A stretch of 64,000 nucleotides of DNA from Streptomyces sp. NBC_00390 (GCF_036057275.1 NZ_CP107945.1:1736001-1800000), one strand, 5' to 3'; positions 1 to 9,810 are shown, numbered from the stretch's first letter. Program-made: numbers and translations. The notes: generated from the sequence alone by a model not told the origin.

Positions 1-626
1 GATTCGTTGCGCGGCCTCCAAATCTCCTTCCGCTGCCGGGCATGGCCGGTCGCCAACAGCGGGTCGCGAGCGTCGGCCCGCCGCACGGCGAGGCTGACCC
101 CGCATTCCCTGCACAGCTGATGGATCCGGTAGGCGCCGTCGTGCCAGGCGCTGGTGTTGTCCTGGATTCCGCATACTCGACACGTCAGCGCAGGAGCTTC
201 ATCGGGCAGGACCGACGAACGGAGCACCCGCTCGACCACCACGGGCAGCGGCTCGTCGGGATGCATTGTCGGCTCGGGACAGTAGGCGATGTTCCCCCAC
301 CCACGCTGCCAGCCTCGCCAGGACTCATCTGCTTTCACCTGCCGAAAGCCACGCGCTTTGTCCGCTCGGCGATTGTTGGCAAAGGCACGCTCGTCAGCAA
401 GCCAGAGCTGTCGGGCTTCGTTCAACTCCTCGACGGCGCGTACGAGCGAGCTCGGATCCTTCTCCGGATTCTTGGGAATCCCCGCGCTGAGGCAGAGGTG
501 GTGATAGGTGGCTCGGAAGCCGTAGGGCGCGAAACGGACGAGGCAGGACCGCATATTCGTATGCCGGACGCGCGTGGGCAGGCCCTCGTCGTAGACCCGT
601 CTCCGGTGCGTGTTGAAGCTGCTCAT
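1..626 (-). CDS. Hypothetical zinc-ribbon protein, 3' end cut by window edge
   Basis: An open minus-strand frame runs from an ATG at 626 to the window edge, giving 208 codons. An in-frame TAG four codons upstream fixes the ATG as the first possible start; no good ribosome binding site is visible. The protein is rich in Arg and Trp. Near its visible end it has paired cysteines (C149/C152 and C172/C175) around a Trp-His-Asp-Gly segment, which looks like a small zinc ribbon. I do not recognise the family. Streptomyces carry many lineage-specific proteins of this kind, sometimes next to plasmid or integrated elements. The following 275 bases (627-901) contain no gene I can support. Confidence 0.6.
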   Translation of the reverse strand, partial: MSSFNTHRRRVYDEGLPTRVRHTNMRSCLVRFAPYGFRATYHHLCLSAGIPKNPEKDPSSLVRAVEELNEARQLWLADERAFANNRRADKARGFRQVKADESWRGWQRGWGNIAYCPEPTMHPDEPLPVVVERVLRSSVLPDEAPALTCRVCGIQDNTSAWHDGAYRIHQLCRECGVSLAVRRADARDPLLATGHARQRKEIWRPRNE

Positions 627-901
627 CCGAGGACGCTATGGCCTGCCGAGCACGGATCGCACTTCACTTTGGCGGCTCAAGGTCTCGCCCCGGCCGTGTT
701 CTTCGCGAAACCGCTGCCAGAACCAAGTTCAAGGAGCCCCATCAACAGTCGGCCGCTCGCCGCCCATGTGCTCCGTGAGGGCGACACGAAGCCGGCCTGC
801 ATGAGTGTCATCAAGCGTCACGTGTTACCGCGGCGGGCGTGCGTCGTTGATCACCGTACGCCGTTCCGGGTGGGACGGTCCTTTGACCCGAGGGGCACCC
901 G

Positions 902-1567
902 ATGAGACACGACTCCACGCGCGCACGCTGTCTGAGCGTTGCCGCGCTGGCCGCCGCCTGCTCACTGCTGACGGTGGCGCCGGCCTCCGCCGCGAATCCT
1001 GCCGGGGTGGCCTCACTGGGCTCGGCCGACTTCACAAAGAGCGGCCAGGCACCGGTGGCCGTACCGGCACTCGCCCCTTGCGACGTCCACGAGCAGACAT
1101 CCAACACCTCCGGTCTCGTGTCCGGGCCGGGCGTGAAGTTCGGCGGCGGCACCAGCCGATGCACCACCACGGTGGTCGATCCGGGGTCGGGCGAGACGAC
1201 GACGTCGGAAGCCGACGGCAGGGACTTCGAGCTCAGCGCGCTGCTCTCGGTGGGCGGACCCCGGATCAGGCTCGCGAACTACAAGGTCACCTGCACAGCC
1301 TCGTCCCAGGGCACCAAGCCCAGTTGGACCTTCAGCGGGCTGTCAGGGATCTCGGGCCTGCCTGAGCAGATCCCGTCCAATCACGTCCACCAGGTGACGA
1401 AGTCCGACGGCACCATCCTGGCCGAAGTCGTCTTCAACGAGGTGATCGTGCCCGAGCCCGGCGACGGTAGCGTCGCCCTCAATGCGCTGCACATCAGGTT
1501 CGCCCCGGCCAGCCAGATCTCCGGCGACGTCGTGATCGGCGCGACCGCCTGCGCACCCACAGGCTGA
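902..1567 (+). CDS. Secreted protein, choice-of-anchor-P-like
   Basis: This 221-residue protein has a clear Sec signal: basic start (MRHDSTRARC), hydrophobic stretch to about residue 26, and a PASAA cleavage site. The mature part is Gly/Ser/Thr-rich with four cysteines (CDVHE, SRCTT, TCTAS, TACAP), probably forming extracellular disulfides. It resembles small secreted actinomycete proteins annotated as 'choice-of-anchor P'. The start is supported by GAGGGG about six bases upstream of ATG. Its role is unknown; it is likely cell-wall associated or released. It stands alone, with a palindrome about 170 bases downstream. Confidence 0.7.
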   Translation: MRHDSTRARCLSVAALAAACSLLTVAPASAANPAGVASLGSADFTKSGQAPVAVPALAPCDVHEQTSNTSGLVSGPGVKFGGGTSRCTTTVVDPGSGETTTSEADGRDFELSALLSVGGPRIRLANYKVTCTASSQGTKPSWTFSGLSGISGLPEQIPSNHVHQVTKSDGTILAEVVFNEVIVPEPGDGSVALNALHIRFAPASQISGDVVIGATACAPTG

Positions 1568-1737
1568 CCTGCCCGTCCTCCGCGGGCCCGGCATGCGGAG
1601 CCAGGGGCCGGCCGGGCTCCGAGCGGCGTGGAGCTCAAGCGCTGCGTGAACACAATGCGGTGCCCGGCTGTTGGGGGTGCTGGGTGCGTGCGGCCAACCA
1701 CCGTGGCGGGCGGCGGGCACCCCTCTCCAGAGCTCAG

Positions 1738-1764
1738 ACTCGTACGCTGAGTCAGCGTACGAGT
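1738..1764. other. Perfect 13-bp inverted repeat (terminator or operator)
   Basis: ACTCGTACGCTGA, a single G, then TCAGCGTACGAGT: a perfect palindrome. It lies between the secreted-protein gene and the Xre gene, 86 bases before the Xre ATG. It could terminate the upstream gene or bind the Xre regulator; no T-run follows. Confidence 0.5.
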
Positions 1765-1849
1765 ACCCGCGGTGGACAGTGTGCGTAACTCTCCGTGAGT
1801 ATGGATGAGTTGCTGCGTGGGGACGGGTGCGCGAGAGGTGGCCGTACAC

Positions 1850-2671
1850 ATGACGGACGGTGCGGGTGGGGAGCCGGAGGTTTCCGACAGCCTGAAGGCG
1901 TTCGGGGAGGTGATCAAGGCTTTCCGGAAACGGGCGAGGCTGACGCAGGAGGAGTTCGCGCCACGAGTGCGGTACTCGTTACCGACAGTCGCCTCGATCG
2001 AGCAGGGCAGGCGGTTTCCCCCGGCGGATTTCGTCGACCGGGCGGAGGAGGTACTGGACGGCTTCGGCGCGTTGAAGGGGGCGGCAAGGCATCTGTCGCG
2101 GCGGGCTGGCGAGTTGGTTCAGGCAGTGGGCGCAACTGGAGGCGGAGGCGGTCACCCTCTGGACGTACGAATGCCGAGTGATCCCTGGCCTGTTACAGAC
2201 CAAGGCATACGCGCGAGCCGTAACGGCGAGCGTGCCGCCTGTAAAGGATGCAGAGCAGGTCGCCCAACAGGTCAGCGCCCGCATGGCGCGTGCCGAACTG
2301 CTGCAACGAAATCCACCCATCGCATCGAGCTTCATCATCGAGCAAGCGCTGCTCGAACGGCGTACGGGTGGCGAAGAGGCGACATGCGAGCTGATCGACC
2401 ACCTGATCCAGCGAGCAGCCCTGTTCAACGTCGAGCTGCAGATCATACCCCTGCGTCAGCCGGACCACGCGGGGTTCGACGGGCCGCTGATGATGCTGGA
2501 GACCCCCGAACACCGGTGGTTCGGCTACGCAGAGGGCAACGTGGCGGTCTGTTGATCTCGGAGCCGAAGGACGTCAGTATCATGCTTCAGCGGTATGCAA
2601 AACTGCGCTCACAAGCCCTCACGGCTGAGGACACGGTGAGTCTGCTGACGCAACTGCGAGGAGCGCTATGA
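1850..2671 (+). pseudogene. Xre-family regulator (HTH + DUF5753) with two frameshifts
   Basis: The gene starts at ATG 1850 behind GAGAGGTGG. The N-terminus is a normal Xre helix-turn-helix (TQEEFAPRVRYSLPTVASIEQ). The frame then breaks near 2110: the expected continuation (ASWFRQWAQLEAEAVTLW, RVIPGLLQTKAYA) is in the +1-shifted frame up to a TGA at about 2555. The C-terminal DUF5753 end (LISEPKDVSIMLQRYAKL, LTQLRGAL) is back in the original frame and ends at 2671. The two shifts compensate, so either the gene is inactive or the sequence has two single-base errors. In Streptomyces these regulators pair with a DUF397 protein, and one follows here with its ATG overlapping the stop. Confidence 0.75.
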
Positions 2672-2856
2672 GCACCACCGAGTTGGTCTGGTTCAAGAGC
2701 AGCCACAGCGGCTCCGACGGAGACGCCTGCGTCGAGGTCGCCACTTCCGCCACCACCGTCCACGTCCGCGACTCCAAGAACACCCAAAGCCCCCAACTCG
2801 CTCTCTCCCCCACCGCCTGGACCGGCTTCATCTCCTACGCGGCCGCCCAGGCCTAG
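2668..2856 (+). CDS. DUF397 protein
   Basis: This 62-residue protein has the DUF397 signatures W-x-KSSHS-G near the start, a central CVEVA segment, VRDSKN, and a conserved W near the end (TAWTGFI). Its ATG overlaps the stop of the Xre gene, indicating translational coupling. In Streptomyces such Xre-DUF397 pairs (the BldB/WhiJ-like systems) influence development and antibiotic production, and the small partner is thought to modulate the regulator. The gene is intact although the regulator upstream carries frameshifts. Confidence 0.85.
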   Translation: MSTTELVWFKSSHSGSDGDACVEVATSATTVHVRDSKNTQSPQLALSPTAWTGFISYAAAQA

Positions 2857-3032
2857 CCGGGCAGTTGGTGGCACTCTCGCGGCCGTGCTCGCGTGGTCGC
2901 CGCGACAGCTTGTGCGGCGGAAACGCAGCATCTCGACGTTCTTACGGACACGGCGCCACGTGAAGGCGTCCCGCGCCGAGTTGACTGACCGATGCATCGA
3001 GCGGAGAGGCAGCACCGCGCGGACCTGCTCCG

Positions 3033-4097
3033 CTACGTGCCGCGCGGGGCGAGCGAGGGACGGCTGGAGTCGGTCGAGCGTGCTGCGGGCTGCGCCATCG
3101 CCTTCGCCGCGCTCCGGGTGAGCTGCATGGCGAACCAACCGACGGTGGTGCTCAGGCCCTTGCGGGGATTGGTCTCCGGCTTCCAGCCGAACTGCTCCCA
3201 GGCCAGGGTGATGTCGGGCCTGCGGCGGCCCGGGTCGTCGATCGGGCGGGCGACGAACTCGATCTGCGAAGCGGATCCACATAGCTCGCGGACCAGACGC
3301 GCGAGATCCAGAACCGTGGTCTCGACGGGATTGCCCAGGTTCACGGGGCCGGTGTGGCAGCCTGCTGCGGCGGCGAGGATGCCCCGGACGGTGTCGTCCA
3401 CGTAACACAGCGAACGCGTCTGCGAGCCGTCGCCAGTGACGGTCAGCGGTTCGCCCGCCAGCGCCTGGCGGATGAAGGTCGGTACCGCCCGTCCGTCCTC
3501 GGCCCGCATCCGCGGCCCGAACGTGTTGAAGATCCGCACGATCGCGGTGTCGACGCCGTACTCGGTGCAGTAGGCGGTTGTCGCTGCCTCGGCAAACCGT
3601 TTCGCCTCGTCGTACACGCTGCGCGGACCGACCGGATTGACGTTGCCCCAGTACGACTCGCGCTGCGGGTGCTGAAGCGGGTCGCCGTACACCTCAGAGG
3701 TGGAGGCGAGTACGAAGCGGGCCTTCTTCTGCCGGGCCAGTTCGAGCGCATTGAGCGTCCCCTGCGAGCCGGCCTGGAGGGTCTGAACCGGCAGGCGCAG
3801 GTAGTCCTGTGGAGAGGCCGGAGAGGCGAGATGAAGCACGAGGTCGACCGAACCCGGTATCGAGAGCCGGTCGGTCACGTCGTGGACCAGTAGCTCGAAC
3901 CGGTCTTCCGACCGCCGATGCGCGACGTTGTCCGCCGTGCCCGTAAGGAAGTTGTCGACGCACACCACCTCGGCACCACTGTCGAGCAGCAGGTCGCACA
4001 GGTGGGATCCGAGGAATCCGCAGCCGCCGGTGACAACAACTCGGCGGAAGGGGGCTCGAAACGCTGCCGTGACCTGCTTCCCCAGGGAGATACCCAT
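3033..4097 (-). CDS. NAD-dependent nucleotide-sugar epimerase/decarboxylase, UDP-glucuronate decarboxylase-like
   Basis: This 354-residue extended short-chain dehydrogenase has a Rossmann motif at about residues 23-30 (TGGCGFLG). It also has [19 protein letters not shown], a catalytic YDEAK and [10 protein letters not shown]. This combination is characteristic of the UXS group, which decarboxylates UDP-glucuronate to UDP-xylose, rather than of plain dTDP-glucose dehydratases. Product specificity cannot be fixed from sequence alone. The ATG at 4097 is chosen because GAAGAGGTG precedes it; upstream in-frame residues look unlike the family. The C-terminal ~30 residues are Ala/Ser/Arg-rich and probably disordered. 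There are no sugar genes beside it. Confidence 0.8.
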   Translation of the reverse strand: MGISLGKQVTAAFRAPFRRVVVTGGCGFLGSHLCDLLLDSGAEVVCVDNFLTGTADNVAHRRSEDRFELLVHDVTDRLSIPGSVDLVLHLASPASPQDYLRLPVQTLQAGSQGTLNALELARQKKARFVLASTSEVYGDPLQHPQRESYWGNVNPVGPRSVYDEAKRFAEAATTAYCTEYGVDTAIVRIFNTFGPRMRAEDGRAVPTFIRQALAGEPLTVTGDGSQTRSLCYVDDTVRGILAAAAGCHTGPVNLGNPVETTVLDLARLVRELCGSASQIEFVARPIDDPGRRRPDITLAWEQFGWKPETNPRKGLSTTVGWFAMQLTRSAAKAMAQPAARSTDSSRPSLAPRGT

Positions 4098-4309
4098 AAC
4101 ACCTCTTCCGTAGCAATTCTGATGGAACGTGGTGCGTGGCATGACTGCGCCCGTTGAGGGGCGTGACAAGCGTGCTGCGGGCTCAGGACGGCTTCCACAG
4201 GGCCACCTCCACCTCCCGGGCACCGGAGAAACGGGCCGGACGCCGCCCATCCAGCGGCACAGCCACCGTGCCGTCAGCCGGTGTTCAGCTCGGGCCGAGA
4301 CGGCCCACC

Positions 4310-5272
4310 TCACGACCCGTTGTCGACGCGGCCGACAATGAGCCCGATCGCGCTGATCGTCAGGTCAGGATCGTGGATCTGCACATAGTGGTCGCTTCCC
4401 GTGGCAAGCAAGTGAGGGGTCTGGGGCTCCAGTTCCACCAGTTCCTGCTGAACTCTCGGCCAGGCCCGCTCGAGACGTGTCGCCAGCGACACCGGCATTC
4501 CCGGTGGCCGAGCGAACGGTTTCGTCTTGCTGAGGACGGCGAGAGGCACCTCCGGCAGTGGCGGCGCACTGGTGACCGCTTCGATCGCGCCGTCGACGTC
4601 AACGGTCTCGAATCCACGCTTCGCGTCGAGTGCGGTACCGGGCCGATTGAGGATCTCCAGATATGCAGCCCATTCCTTGCCGAGGAACGGCTTCAGGTTC
4701 GTGCCGAAGGCGTCCACGAAGACAAGTCCGGCCGTCGACTCGGGATGGGTCTGGGCGTACAAGCGCGTGACCATTCCTCCGAAGGAGTGCCCGACGAGCA
4801 GGTACGGGCCGGGCACCTTCGCCGCCGTCAGCAGCTTGTCGAGATCACTGACCATGCTCGTCAAGGAGCGCTCGCCGTTCACGGGCGTACTGCGGGTGGT
4901 GAGCGTAGGGGGCTCGGTGTACCGGACGGTTCCAGGCCGGTCGTACTCGCAGACACGGGTGAACGCTGCGACCCCGGGGAAAACCGCCGGCGACTTCGGC
5001 ACGGGCGGTCGTGTGTCGGTCAGGTTCCAGGTGTCGGACGAGTCGTGGAGCCCGGATTCCAGAATGACCGTGGGGCTTCCGCTCCCTTTGCAGCGCAGAT
5101 GGATCTTCCGACCGCCGCCGACATCGACCGGTCCGGAAATGTCCTTCGCCGCCGGCACACGGGTGCGAGCGGCCGCGACGCTCTTCTCGATCGGGGTGTT
5201 GTCGCACCCCGGCAGTGTGATCAGTGCTGCCGAGACCAGAGCGACGGTGAGGGCCGGTAGGCATCTGCGCAT
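4310..5272 (-). CDS. Alpha/beta-hydrolase lipoprotein
   Basis: This 320-residue protein starts at ATG 5272 (GGAGTG upstream) with a lipoprotein signal ending in ITLPGC, so the mature protein is probably anchored to the outer face of the membrane. The hydrolase core shows GHSFGG (nucleophile elbow) and an early LESGLHDSSDTW segment. The late histidine is probably in ATGSDHYVQIHDPD, and the acid in the strand before it. The substrate is unknown; esterase or lipase activity is the family expectation. It is transcribed in the same direction as the upstream HIT-like gene, with a ~118-base gap. Confidence 0.8.
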   Translation of the reverse strand: MRRCLPALTVALVSAALITLPGCDNTPIEKSVAAARTRVPAAKDISGPVDVGGGRKIHLRCKGSGSPTVILESGLHDSSDTWNLTDTRPPVPKSPAVFPGVAAFTRVCEYDRPGTVRYTEPPTLTTRSTPVNGERSLTSMVSDLDKLLTAAKVPGPYLLVGHSFGGMVTRLYAQTHPESTAGLVFVDAFGTNLKPFLGKEWAAYLEILNRPGTALDAKRGFETVDVDGAIEAVTSAPPLPEVPLAVLSKTKPFARPPGMPVSLATRLERAWPRVQQELVELEPQTPHLLATGSDHYVQIHDPDLTISAIGLIVGRVDNGS

Positions 5273-5390
5273 CAACACTCCAGCGTCCGGCACCGACGGT
5301 GGCGCCACCGTAGCGTCAAGTCGTGATCGCGCCGGTGCCGCCGCGCGGCCGGGGCGCCCGGCCGCGGGGCAGGCAGGCGAATCGAGAGGG

Positions 5391-5993
5391 TCAGACGTGC
5401 GCGACGCCCCCGTCGGCCGCCATGGCCTCGGCGATCCGGCGGTTGGTCTCCTGCCAGATCTCCTTGGGGACCCTCGGCAGCACGTCGTCCCAGAGCGGAA
5501 GGCACGTCCCCCGCATCTGCATCATCCCCTCCGGTCTGGCCATCAGGAACATGTGCAGGTGGGCTCCGCCGTCGCCCCACTTGTTCACATGGACCCGGGC
5601 CACGCCCTCCAGCGACCTGACCGCCCGCTCCACCCGCTGAAGCATCGCCCCGAGCTCGGCCGCGCGTTCCGGCGGCAGTTCGTGCAGGTCGTAGTGGCCG
5701 CGCGGCTGGAGCAGCACGGTCGCGGGGAGCGCACCGGGCTCCTCGTCGCTGCTGAGCCGCCAGTGCTCGTCGCTCCACAGGAACTCGCTGTCCGGGCTGC
5801 TGCAGGCGCCGCACTCCTCGGCTCCGGCCTCCCCGTGCCGAGGCGGCTCGGGCAGCGTCGGCTCCTCAAGCACCTTGATCCGGAGGTCGCCCTCGTAAGG
5901 GAAGACCTCCCAGAACGGAATGCCTTCGGACGGGAAGGGGATCCGTTCCCCGATGGGCAACCGCCTGACGTATTCGCTCGGTTCGACACTCAT
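5391..5993 (-). CDS. HIT-superfamily-like protein
   Basis: This 200-residue protein carries a GGAHLHMFLMARPEG segment resembling the HIT nucleotide-binding histidine motif (H-x-H with hydrophobic spacing). A preceding LLQPRGHYDLHELP segment matches the strand-helix pattern of HIT/galactose-1-phosphate uridylyltransferase-like folds. A CGAC pair near residue 62 may bind metal. Family members hydrolyse or transfer nucleotidyl groups; the reaction here is unknown. It belongs to a conserved but uncharacterised actinomycete family. Confidence 0.6.
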   Translation of the reverse strand: MSVEPSEYVRRLPIGERIPFPSEGIPFWEVFPYEGDLRIKVLEEPTLPEPPRHGEAGAEECGACSSPDSEFLWSDEHWRLSSDEEPGALPATVLLQPRGHYDLHELPPERAAELGAMLQRVERAVRSLEGVARVHVNKWGDGGAHLHMFLMARPEGMMQMRGTCLPLWDDVLPRVPKEIWQETNRRIAEAMAADGGVAHV

Positions 5994-6025
5994 GGCCTGC
6001 AGCCTCGCACAGCAGCGGCAGTCGG

Positions 6026-6541
6026 TCAGCCCACCGGGGACTTGAGCGCCCAGTCCACCTTGCAGCGGTACTGGACGTTGTCCTTGACGAAGTGGTAAAT
6101 GTCCTCGGCCTTGATCGTCCTGCTCTCACCGGGGCCGAGCGTGGGCGGCTTGTCCGCGTAGTCGTCGTAGATGCCGATGAGCCCGTTGTCGGCCGTGTCC
6201 TCCCACTGGACGTAGAAGGAGTACTCGTACGCCTGGGGGGAGGAGTTGGTCACGGTGACGGTGTAGTTGAGCTTCTCGGCCACCTTGTCGTAGGTGCACT
6301 TGCCGGCCTCGATGTCAGCCATGGCGTCCTGCTCCGTGGGGGTGGCCGACGCCGGACCGCCGGTGCTGCCGGAGGAGGTCGAGTCGCCGCTCGTACCGCC
6401 GCCGGAGGAAGAGTAGGAGCCGCCTCCCGAGCCGCCTCTGTCGTTGTCGTCGCAGCCGCCCCCGCCGGACCTCCTGCCCCCGGTCAGGGCGATCATGACG
6501 ACTGCCGTTGCGGCCACGCCACGGACATGACGGCGTTGCAT
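6026..6541 (-). CDS. Secreted or membrane-anchored protein with Ser/Gly-rich linker
   Basis: This 171-residue protein starts at ATG 6541 behind GGGGG. It has a short basic N-terminus and a hydrophobic helix (VAATAVVMIALTGG), then a low-complexity Gly/Ser/Asp linker to about residue 65. A beta-rich domain follows (NYTVTVTNSSPQAYEYSFYV), typical of extracellular FxLYD-like or DUF4352-like folds that show exported cell-wall adhesion or sensing domains. Two cysteines (KCTYD, YRCKV) could form a disulfide. Function is unknown. A GGGGC just after the helix might act as a lipobox, but it lacks the usual preceding leucine. Confidence 0.6.
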   Translation of the reverse strand: MQRRHVRGVAATAVVMIALTGGRRSGGGGCDDNDRGGSGGGSYSSSGGGTSGDSTSSGSTGGPASATPTEQDAMADIEAGKCTYDKVAEKLNYTVTVTNSSPQAYEYSFYVQWEDTADNGLIGIYDDYADKPPTLGPGESRTIKAEDIYHFVKDNVQYRCKVDWALKSPVG

Positions 6542-6698
6542 GGTGAACCCCCGCTGTACAGGACGAACTCGGCCAACCGGACTGCCGGTTGACGTGCACG
6601 CGCCACCCTGGCAACGGGGGCGGCCCACCTCTGTTGTCAGTGGTGGCTTCTAGGGTGGCTGTCACCGGAAGATCACCACCGACAGCTACGGGGGCATC

Positions 6699-7931
6699 AT
6701 GGCTGGGACGATCATCACCGTGCCGGAGGGCGCACTCCATCCGGCGATCACGCACGAGGCGACGCGGCGATGGCTGGCCGAGAGCGGATTGCAGGACGGG
6801 CACAGCCTGATGCGGTTCTCGCCGGCCGAGGCCCCGACGCCGACCGTGCGGCAGTACCTCCTGACCAAGGCGGCGAACGCGGCCCCGGACAGGCTCGATG
6901 CGTACATTGCGGACCTGCTCGTTGTCGGCCATCTCCTCATCGACAGCTATGAGGCGGACGAGGTCGTCCTCGACGGCACCACCGGTCGCGTATTCAGCAT
7001 GTGGCTCTACGAGGAATCTCCGCAGAACGCTGAGCTGTTCCCGCTCGCGCCGTCCCTCGAAGCCCTGACACGCTTCCTCACGGCCATCGACGAATTCGGT
7101 GGTCTGTGCGGCGGGTTCGCGGGCCTCGCCGGCAAGACAGGTGCCCAGGCGGTCGCGGCGGCATCAGCACTGCTGATGTCGGTCTTCACCGACGAGGAAT
7201 GGGGCGACGCCGACTGGGGCAGCGCGGGTCCCCGTTCCGGCTGGGATCATGAGATCCCCGCGTTCTGGCGCATGGCCGCGCTCATACGGCCGATGGCGCT
7301 GATCGCCGGACCGGGGAAGGGCCTGCGACTGGACCTGCCGAAGGGGCTGCTGGACGAGGAGTTCGGGGCGGACGAGGTCGTCCGCGTCGCTCCGTCGAGA
7401 CTGCCCGCGGCCCTGGAGCACGAGCCGACGCGGCGGTTCCTGACGGAGGTCGGGCTGCCCCAGGAGGCCCTGATGTTCTGGATGGACGAGGAGGAGACCC
7501 TGCTTCTGTCCCTGCCGGAGGACCGCGAGCGCTCCAAGCAGAACCCGGATCACGATCACCTGTGGAACGGCACCGACGAACTTCCGCCCGAGGCAGAGCA
7601 CTTGCTGGTCCTCGGTGGCCTGATGCACGACTTCACGGTGCTCATCGACGGGCGGACCGGGGCCGTCCACTACGCGGAGTACGACGCCGACCGCGTGGTC
7701 CCGGTCAACGCCGACATCTCCACGCTGGCCTTCACGGTGTGGATGCACAGCCGCCAGCAAGACCTGGAGGAGGAACACGATTTCACCGACGACTTCTACC
7801 ACCAGCTCGCCGACACCATGATCGCCACGCTCGCCTCGGTCGACCCGGTTGCCTGCCTCCCGGCGACGGACCCCGACGACTTCCGCTACTGGCCGGAGGT
7901 GTTCCACGACGAGGCGGGCGGCGTGCTCTGA
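6699..7931 (+). CDS. SUKH-4 family protein with two tandem domains
   Basis: This 410-residue protein contains two copies of the same fold. Each opens with a short 'ThExTRRxL-x-E-x-GLP/Q' segment (HEATRRWLAESGLQ at ~24, HEPTRRFLTEVGLP at ~238) and continues with a LVVGHL/LVLGGL strand and a 'DGTTGRV/DGRTGAV' loop. This is the SUKH-4 family, linked by comparative genomics to immunity against polymorphic toxins; in Streptomyces many copies have no adjacent toxin, and none is visible here. No signal peptide, so it is cytoplasmic. It stands alone between divergent neighbours. The toxin link is family knowledge, not shown by this sequence. Confidence 0.75.
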   Translation: MAGTIITVPEGALHPAITHEATRRWLAESGLQDGHSLMRFSPAEAPTPTVRQYLLTKAANAAPDRLDAYIADLLVVGHLLIDSYEADEVVLDGTTGRVFSMWLYEESPQNAELFPLAPSLEALTRFLTAIDEFGGLCGGFAGLAGKTGAQAVAAASALLMSVFTDEEWGDADWGSAGPRSGWDHEIPAFWRMAALIRPMALIAGPGKGLRLDLPKGLLDEEFGADEVVRVAPSRLPAALEHEPTRRFLTEVGLPQEALMFWMDEEETLLLSLPEDRERSKQNPDHDHLWNGTDELPPEAEHLLVLGGLMHDFTVLIDGRTGAVHYAEYDADRVVPVNADISTLAFTVWMHSRQQDLEEEHDFTDDFYHQLADTMIATLASVDPVACLPATDPDDFRYWPEVFHDEAGGVL

Positions 7932-8004
7932 CCGCGCTCCGCCCGGCGCGGCGTGGTCGCCGGTCGCGGCGGTGCACCGGCCGCAAGGCTGCCGTTGGCC
8001 GTAC

Positions 8005-9810
8005 TCAGGTCAGCCGGAAGACCGGGCCACGCGGCGTGAAGGGCAGGGAGCCGCCCTGAGGTATCAGGAAGGCGTGCTCGCGCCGGATGCGCAAGGGGTC
8101 GCACCAGCCGTCGGTGATCACGAGCACGGGGGCGGTGGGCGGGAAGTCACCGGCCCGCTGCAACAGGTCGATCCCGGGCTGGAGCACGGTCCCGCCGCGC
8201 CCCCGTACCCGTACCCGGCCGGCGATCTCGGTGGGCGGCAGGTAGCCGACGTCGTACGGGGCCGCGTCGCAGAAGACAACGCGTGCCGCGGGTACGTCAC
8301 GGGCTTCGGCGTACGAGGCGATGGCGCCCAGCGCCTTGCCGAGCAGCACACTGCTCATCGAGCCCGAAGTGTCGAGGACGACCCCGAAGGTGCAGCGCGG
8401 TGTCTCCTCGACGGGGAACCAGCGGCCCGCGCGGGGGATGTCCGGGGTGGACGCCTGCCGCCGGGCCGGGCGGGCATAGGACCGTACGGGCTCGGGCCGG
8501 GGCACGTACTCGTCGAACCAGCGGGCGAGTTGCGCGTCCCAGGGTACGGGCGGGTGGGCCAGGGCCCGGATCTCCTGGATGAGCCCGGCGGGCAGCAGCC
8601 CGCGCGCACCGTACTGGTGCAGGTCGAATCCCTGGACCAGGCCGCGTCGGTAGAAGTCGTCCAGGTCGGCGTACGGACCGGAGGCCGCGTGCGGCAGCGG
8701 CTCGCCGAGGATGTCGCCGACACCCTTGCCGCGCAGGGTCGCGAGCCGGCGGCGACGGCGCAGGTCGGTGGCGATGCGGTCATAGACCTCTTCCACCGAG
8801 AGGTCCTTCAGATCCGGGTCGTACAGCAGCCCCTCGGGCATCTCGCCGACGCGCATCTCGACCAGCCAGCCGTTCACGACGAAGTCGGCGGCGACGTTGA
8901 ACAGCAACGGGTCGCGGGCGCCGCAGCGTTCGCCGTGGCGCAGGGCGGCGTGCAGCATCTCGTGGGCGAGGATGAACCGCCACTCCTCATCGGTGAAGGT
9001 GCGCAGCGGGTTGATGTAGATCTCGCCGGCGGCGGAGCTCACGGCGGCGACGGAGATGTCCTGGGCGCGGGCGAGTTCGGGGTCGGCGACGACGGTGAGG
9101 CCCGCCGCCAGTCCGCCGAGCAGCGGGTACGAGGAGATGAACCAGTTCAGGGCACGGTCCCAGGGCCGCTGCTCGACGCGTTCGCCGGTGGTCCGGTCGC
9201 GACGGCCGCCCGCGACGTCCATGGCGGCCGACACGCTGCGCGTGAGCGCGTGCGCGAAGGCGGTCTCCCAGTCGGGTACGGCGGTGTTCCACCGCGGCCA
9301 GGGCTGCAGGACCTGGTCAGGGTGTTCGCCGGCGGTACCGCAGTGCTCGTGTTCGGCGGGGATGCCGTCGCGTCGCCAGCGGGCCGCGAGCTCGGCCTCG
9401 TCACCTCCGGGATACGTCTCGGGGAGGTGCCCGGGGGCCCGGCCGACCGGAAAGGTGAGCAGGAAACGGTTGACCACGGTGCAGCGGGCCGCTCGGTCGA
9501 ACCGGTCGGGCTGCTCGCGCGGGTCGTCCTTGGCAGCCGGTACATGCCCGAAGCCGAGGTGCAGCAGGCAGTGGGCGATCGTCCACGCCCACTCGGCCGG
9601 TTCGGCCCGCTTGGTGGGGTGGACGTGGACCGTGCCGTTGGAGTCGACGGCGGCCAGTCCCCCGGCGGGGGTTCCGGCGCACTTGGCCTGGCGGCAGAAG
9701 GAGGCGGCGACGGCCGCGAAAGCCGGGTTCCTCTTGACCAGAGCGAGTCCGGCTGCGAACGCCTCGGCGGCGAGGTCGGGCTTCTTCTGCTTCCTGGATG
9801 CAGAGCTCAC
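8005..9810 (-). CDS. VWA-like / putative metallopeptidase (DUF2201-type), partner of MoxR ATPase
   Basis: This 601-residue protein has a zinc-peptidase HExxH motif (FILAHEMLHAALRHG, ~residue 283) and, near residue 480, a metal-ion-dependent adhesion motif (VLDTSGSMSS), the mark of von Willebrand factor A-like domains. This domain pairing defines the DUF2201 family, whose genes lie next to MoxR-type AAA ATPases. Here the ATPase ends 37 bases upstream on the same strand. Such pairs are thought to act together in protein assembly or cofactor insertion; the client is unknown. The GTG at 9810 is chosen because upstream sequence in the frame is unlike protein and overlaps the ATPase gene. Confidence 0.8.
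   Translation of the reverse strand: MSSASRKQKKPDLAAEAFAAGLALVKRNPAFAAVAASFCRQAKCAGTPAGGLAAVDSNGTVHVHPTKRAEPAEWAWTIAHCLLHLGFGHVPAAKDDPREQPDRFDRAARCTVVNRFLLTFPVGRAPGHLPETYPGGDEAELAARWRRDGIPAEHEHCGTAGEHPDQVLQPWPRWNTAVPDWETAFAHALTRSVSAAMDVAGGRRDRTTGERVEQRPWDRALNWFISSYPLLGGLAAGLTVVADPELARAQDISVAAVSSAAGEIYINPLRTFTDEEWRFILAHEMLHAALRHGERCGARDPLLFNVAADFVVNGWLVEMRVGEMPEGLLYDPDLKDLSVEEVYDRIATDLRRRRRLATLRGKGVGDILGEPLPHAASGPYADLDDFYRRGLVQGFDLHQYGARGLLPAGLIQEIRALAHPPVPWDAQLARWFDEYVPRPEPVRSYARPARRQASTPDIPRAGRWFPVEETPRCTFGVVLDTSGSMSSVLLGKALGAIASYAEARDVPAARVVFCDAAPYDVGYLPPTEIAGRVRVRGRGGTVLQPGIDLLQRAGDFPPTAPVLVITDGWCDPLRIRREHAFLIPQGGSLPFTPRGPVFRLT

Noticed and set aside
42..905. Long plus-strand open frame over the first 900 bases
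   Set aside because: It overlaps a minus-strand frame with a plausible start and paired cysteines; the plus frame has no domain or binding site.
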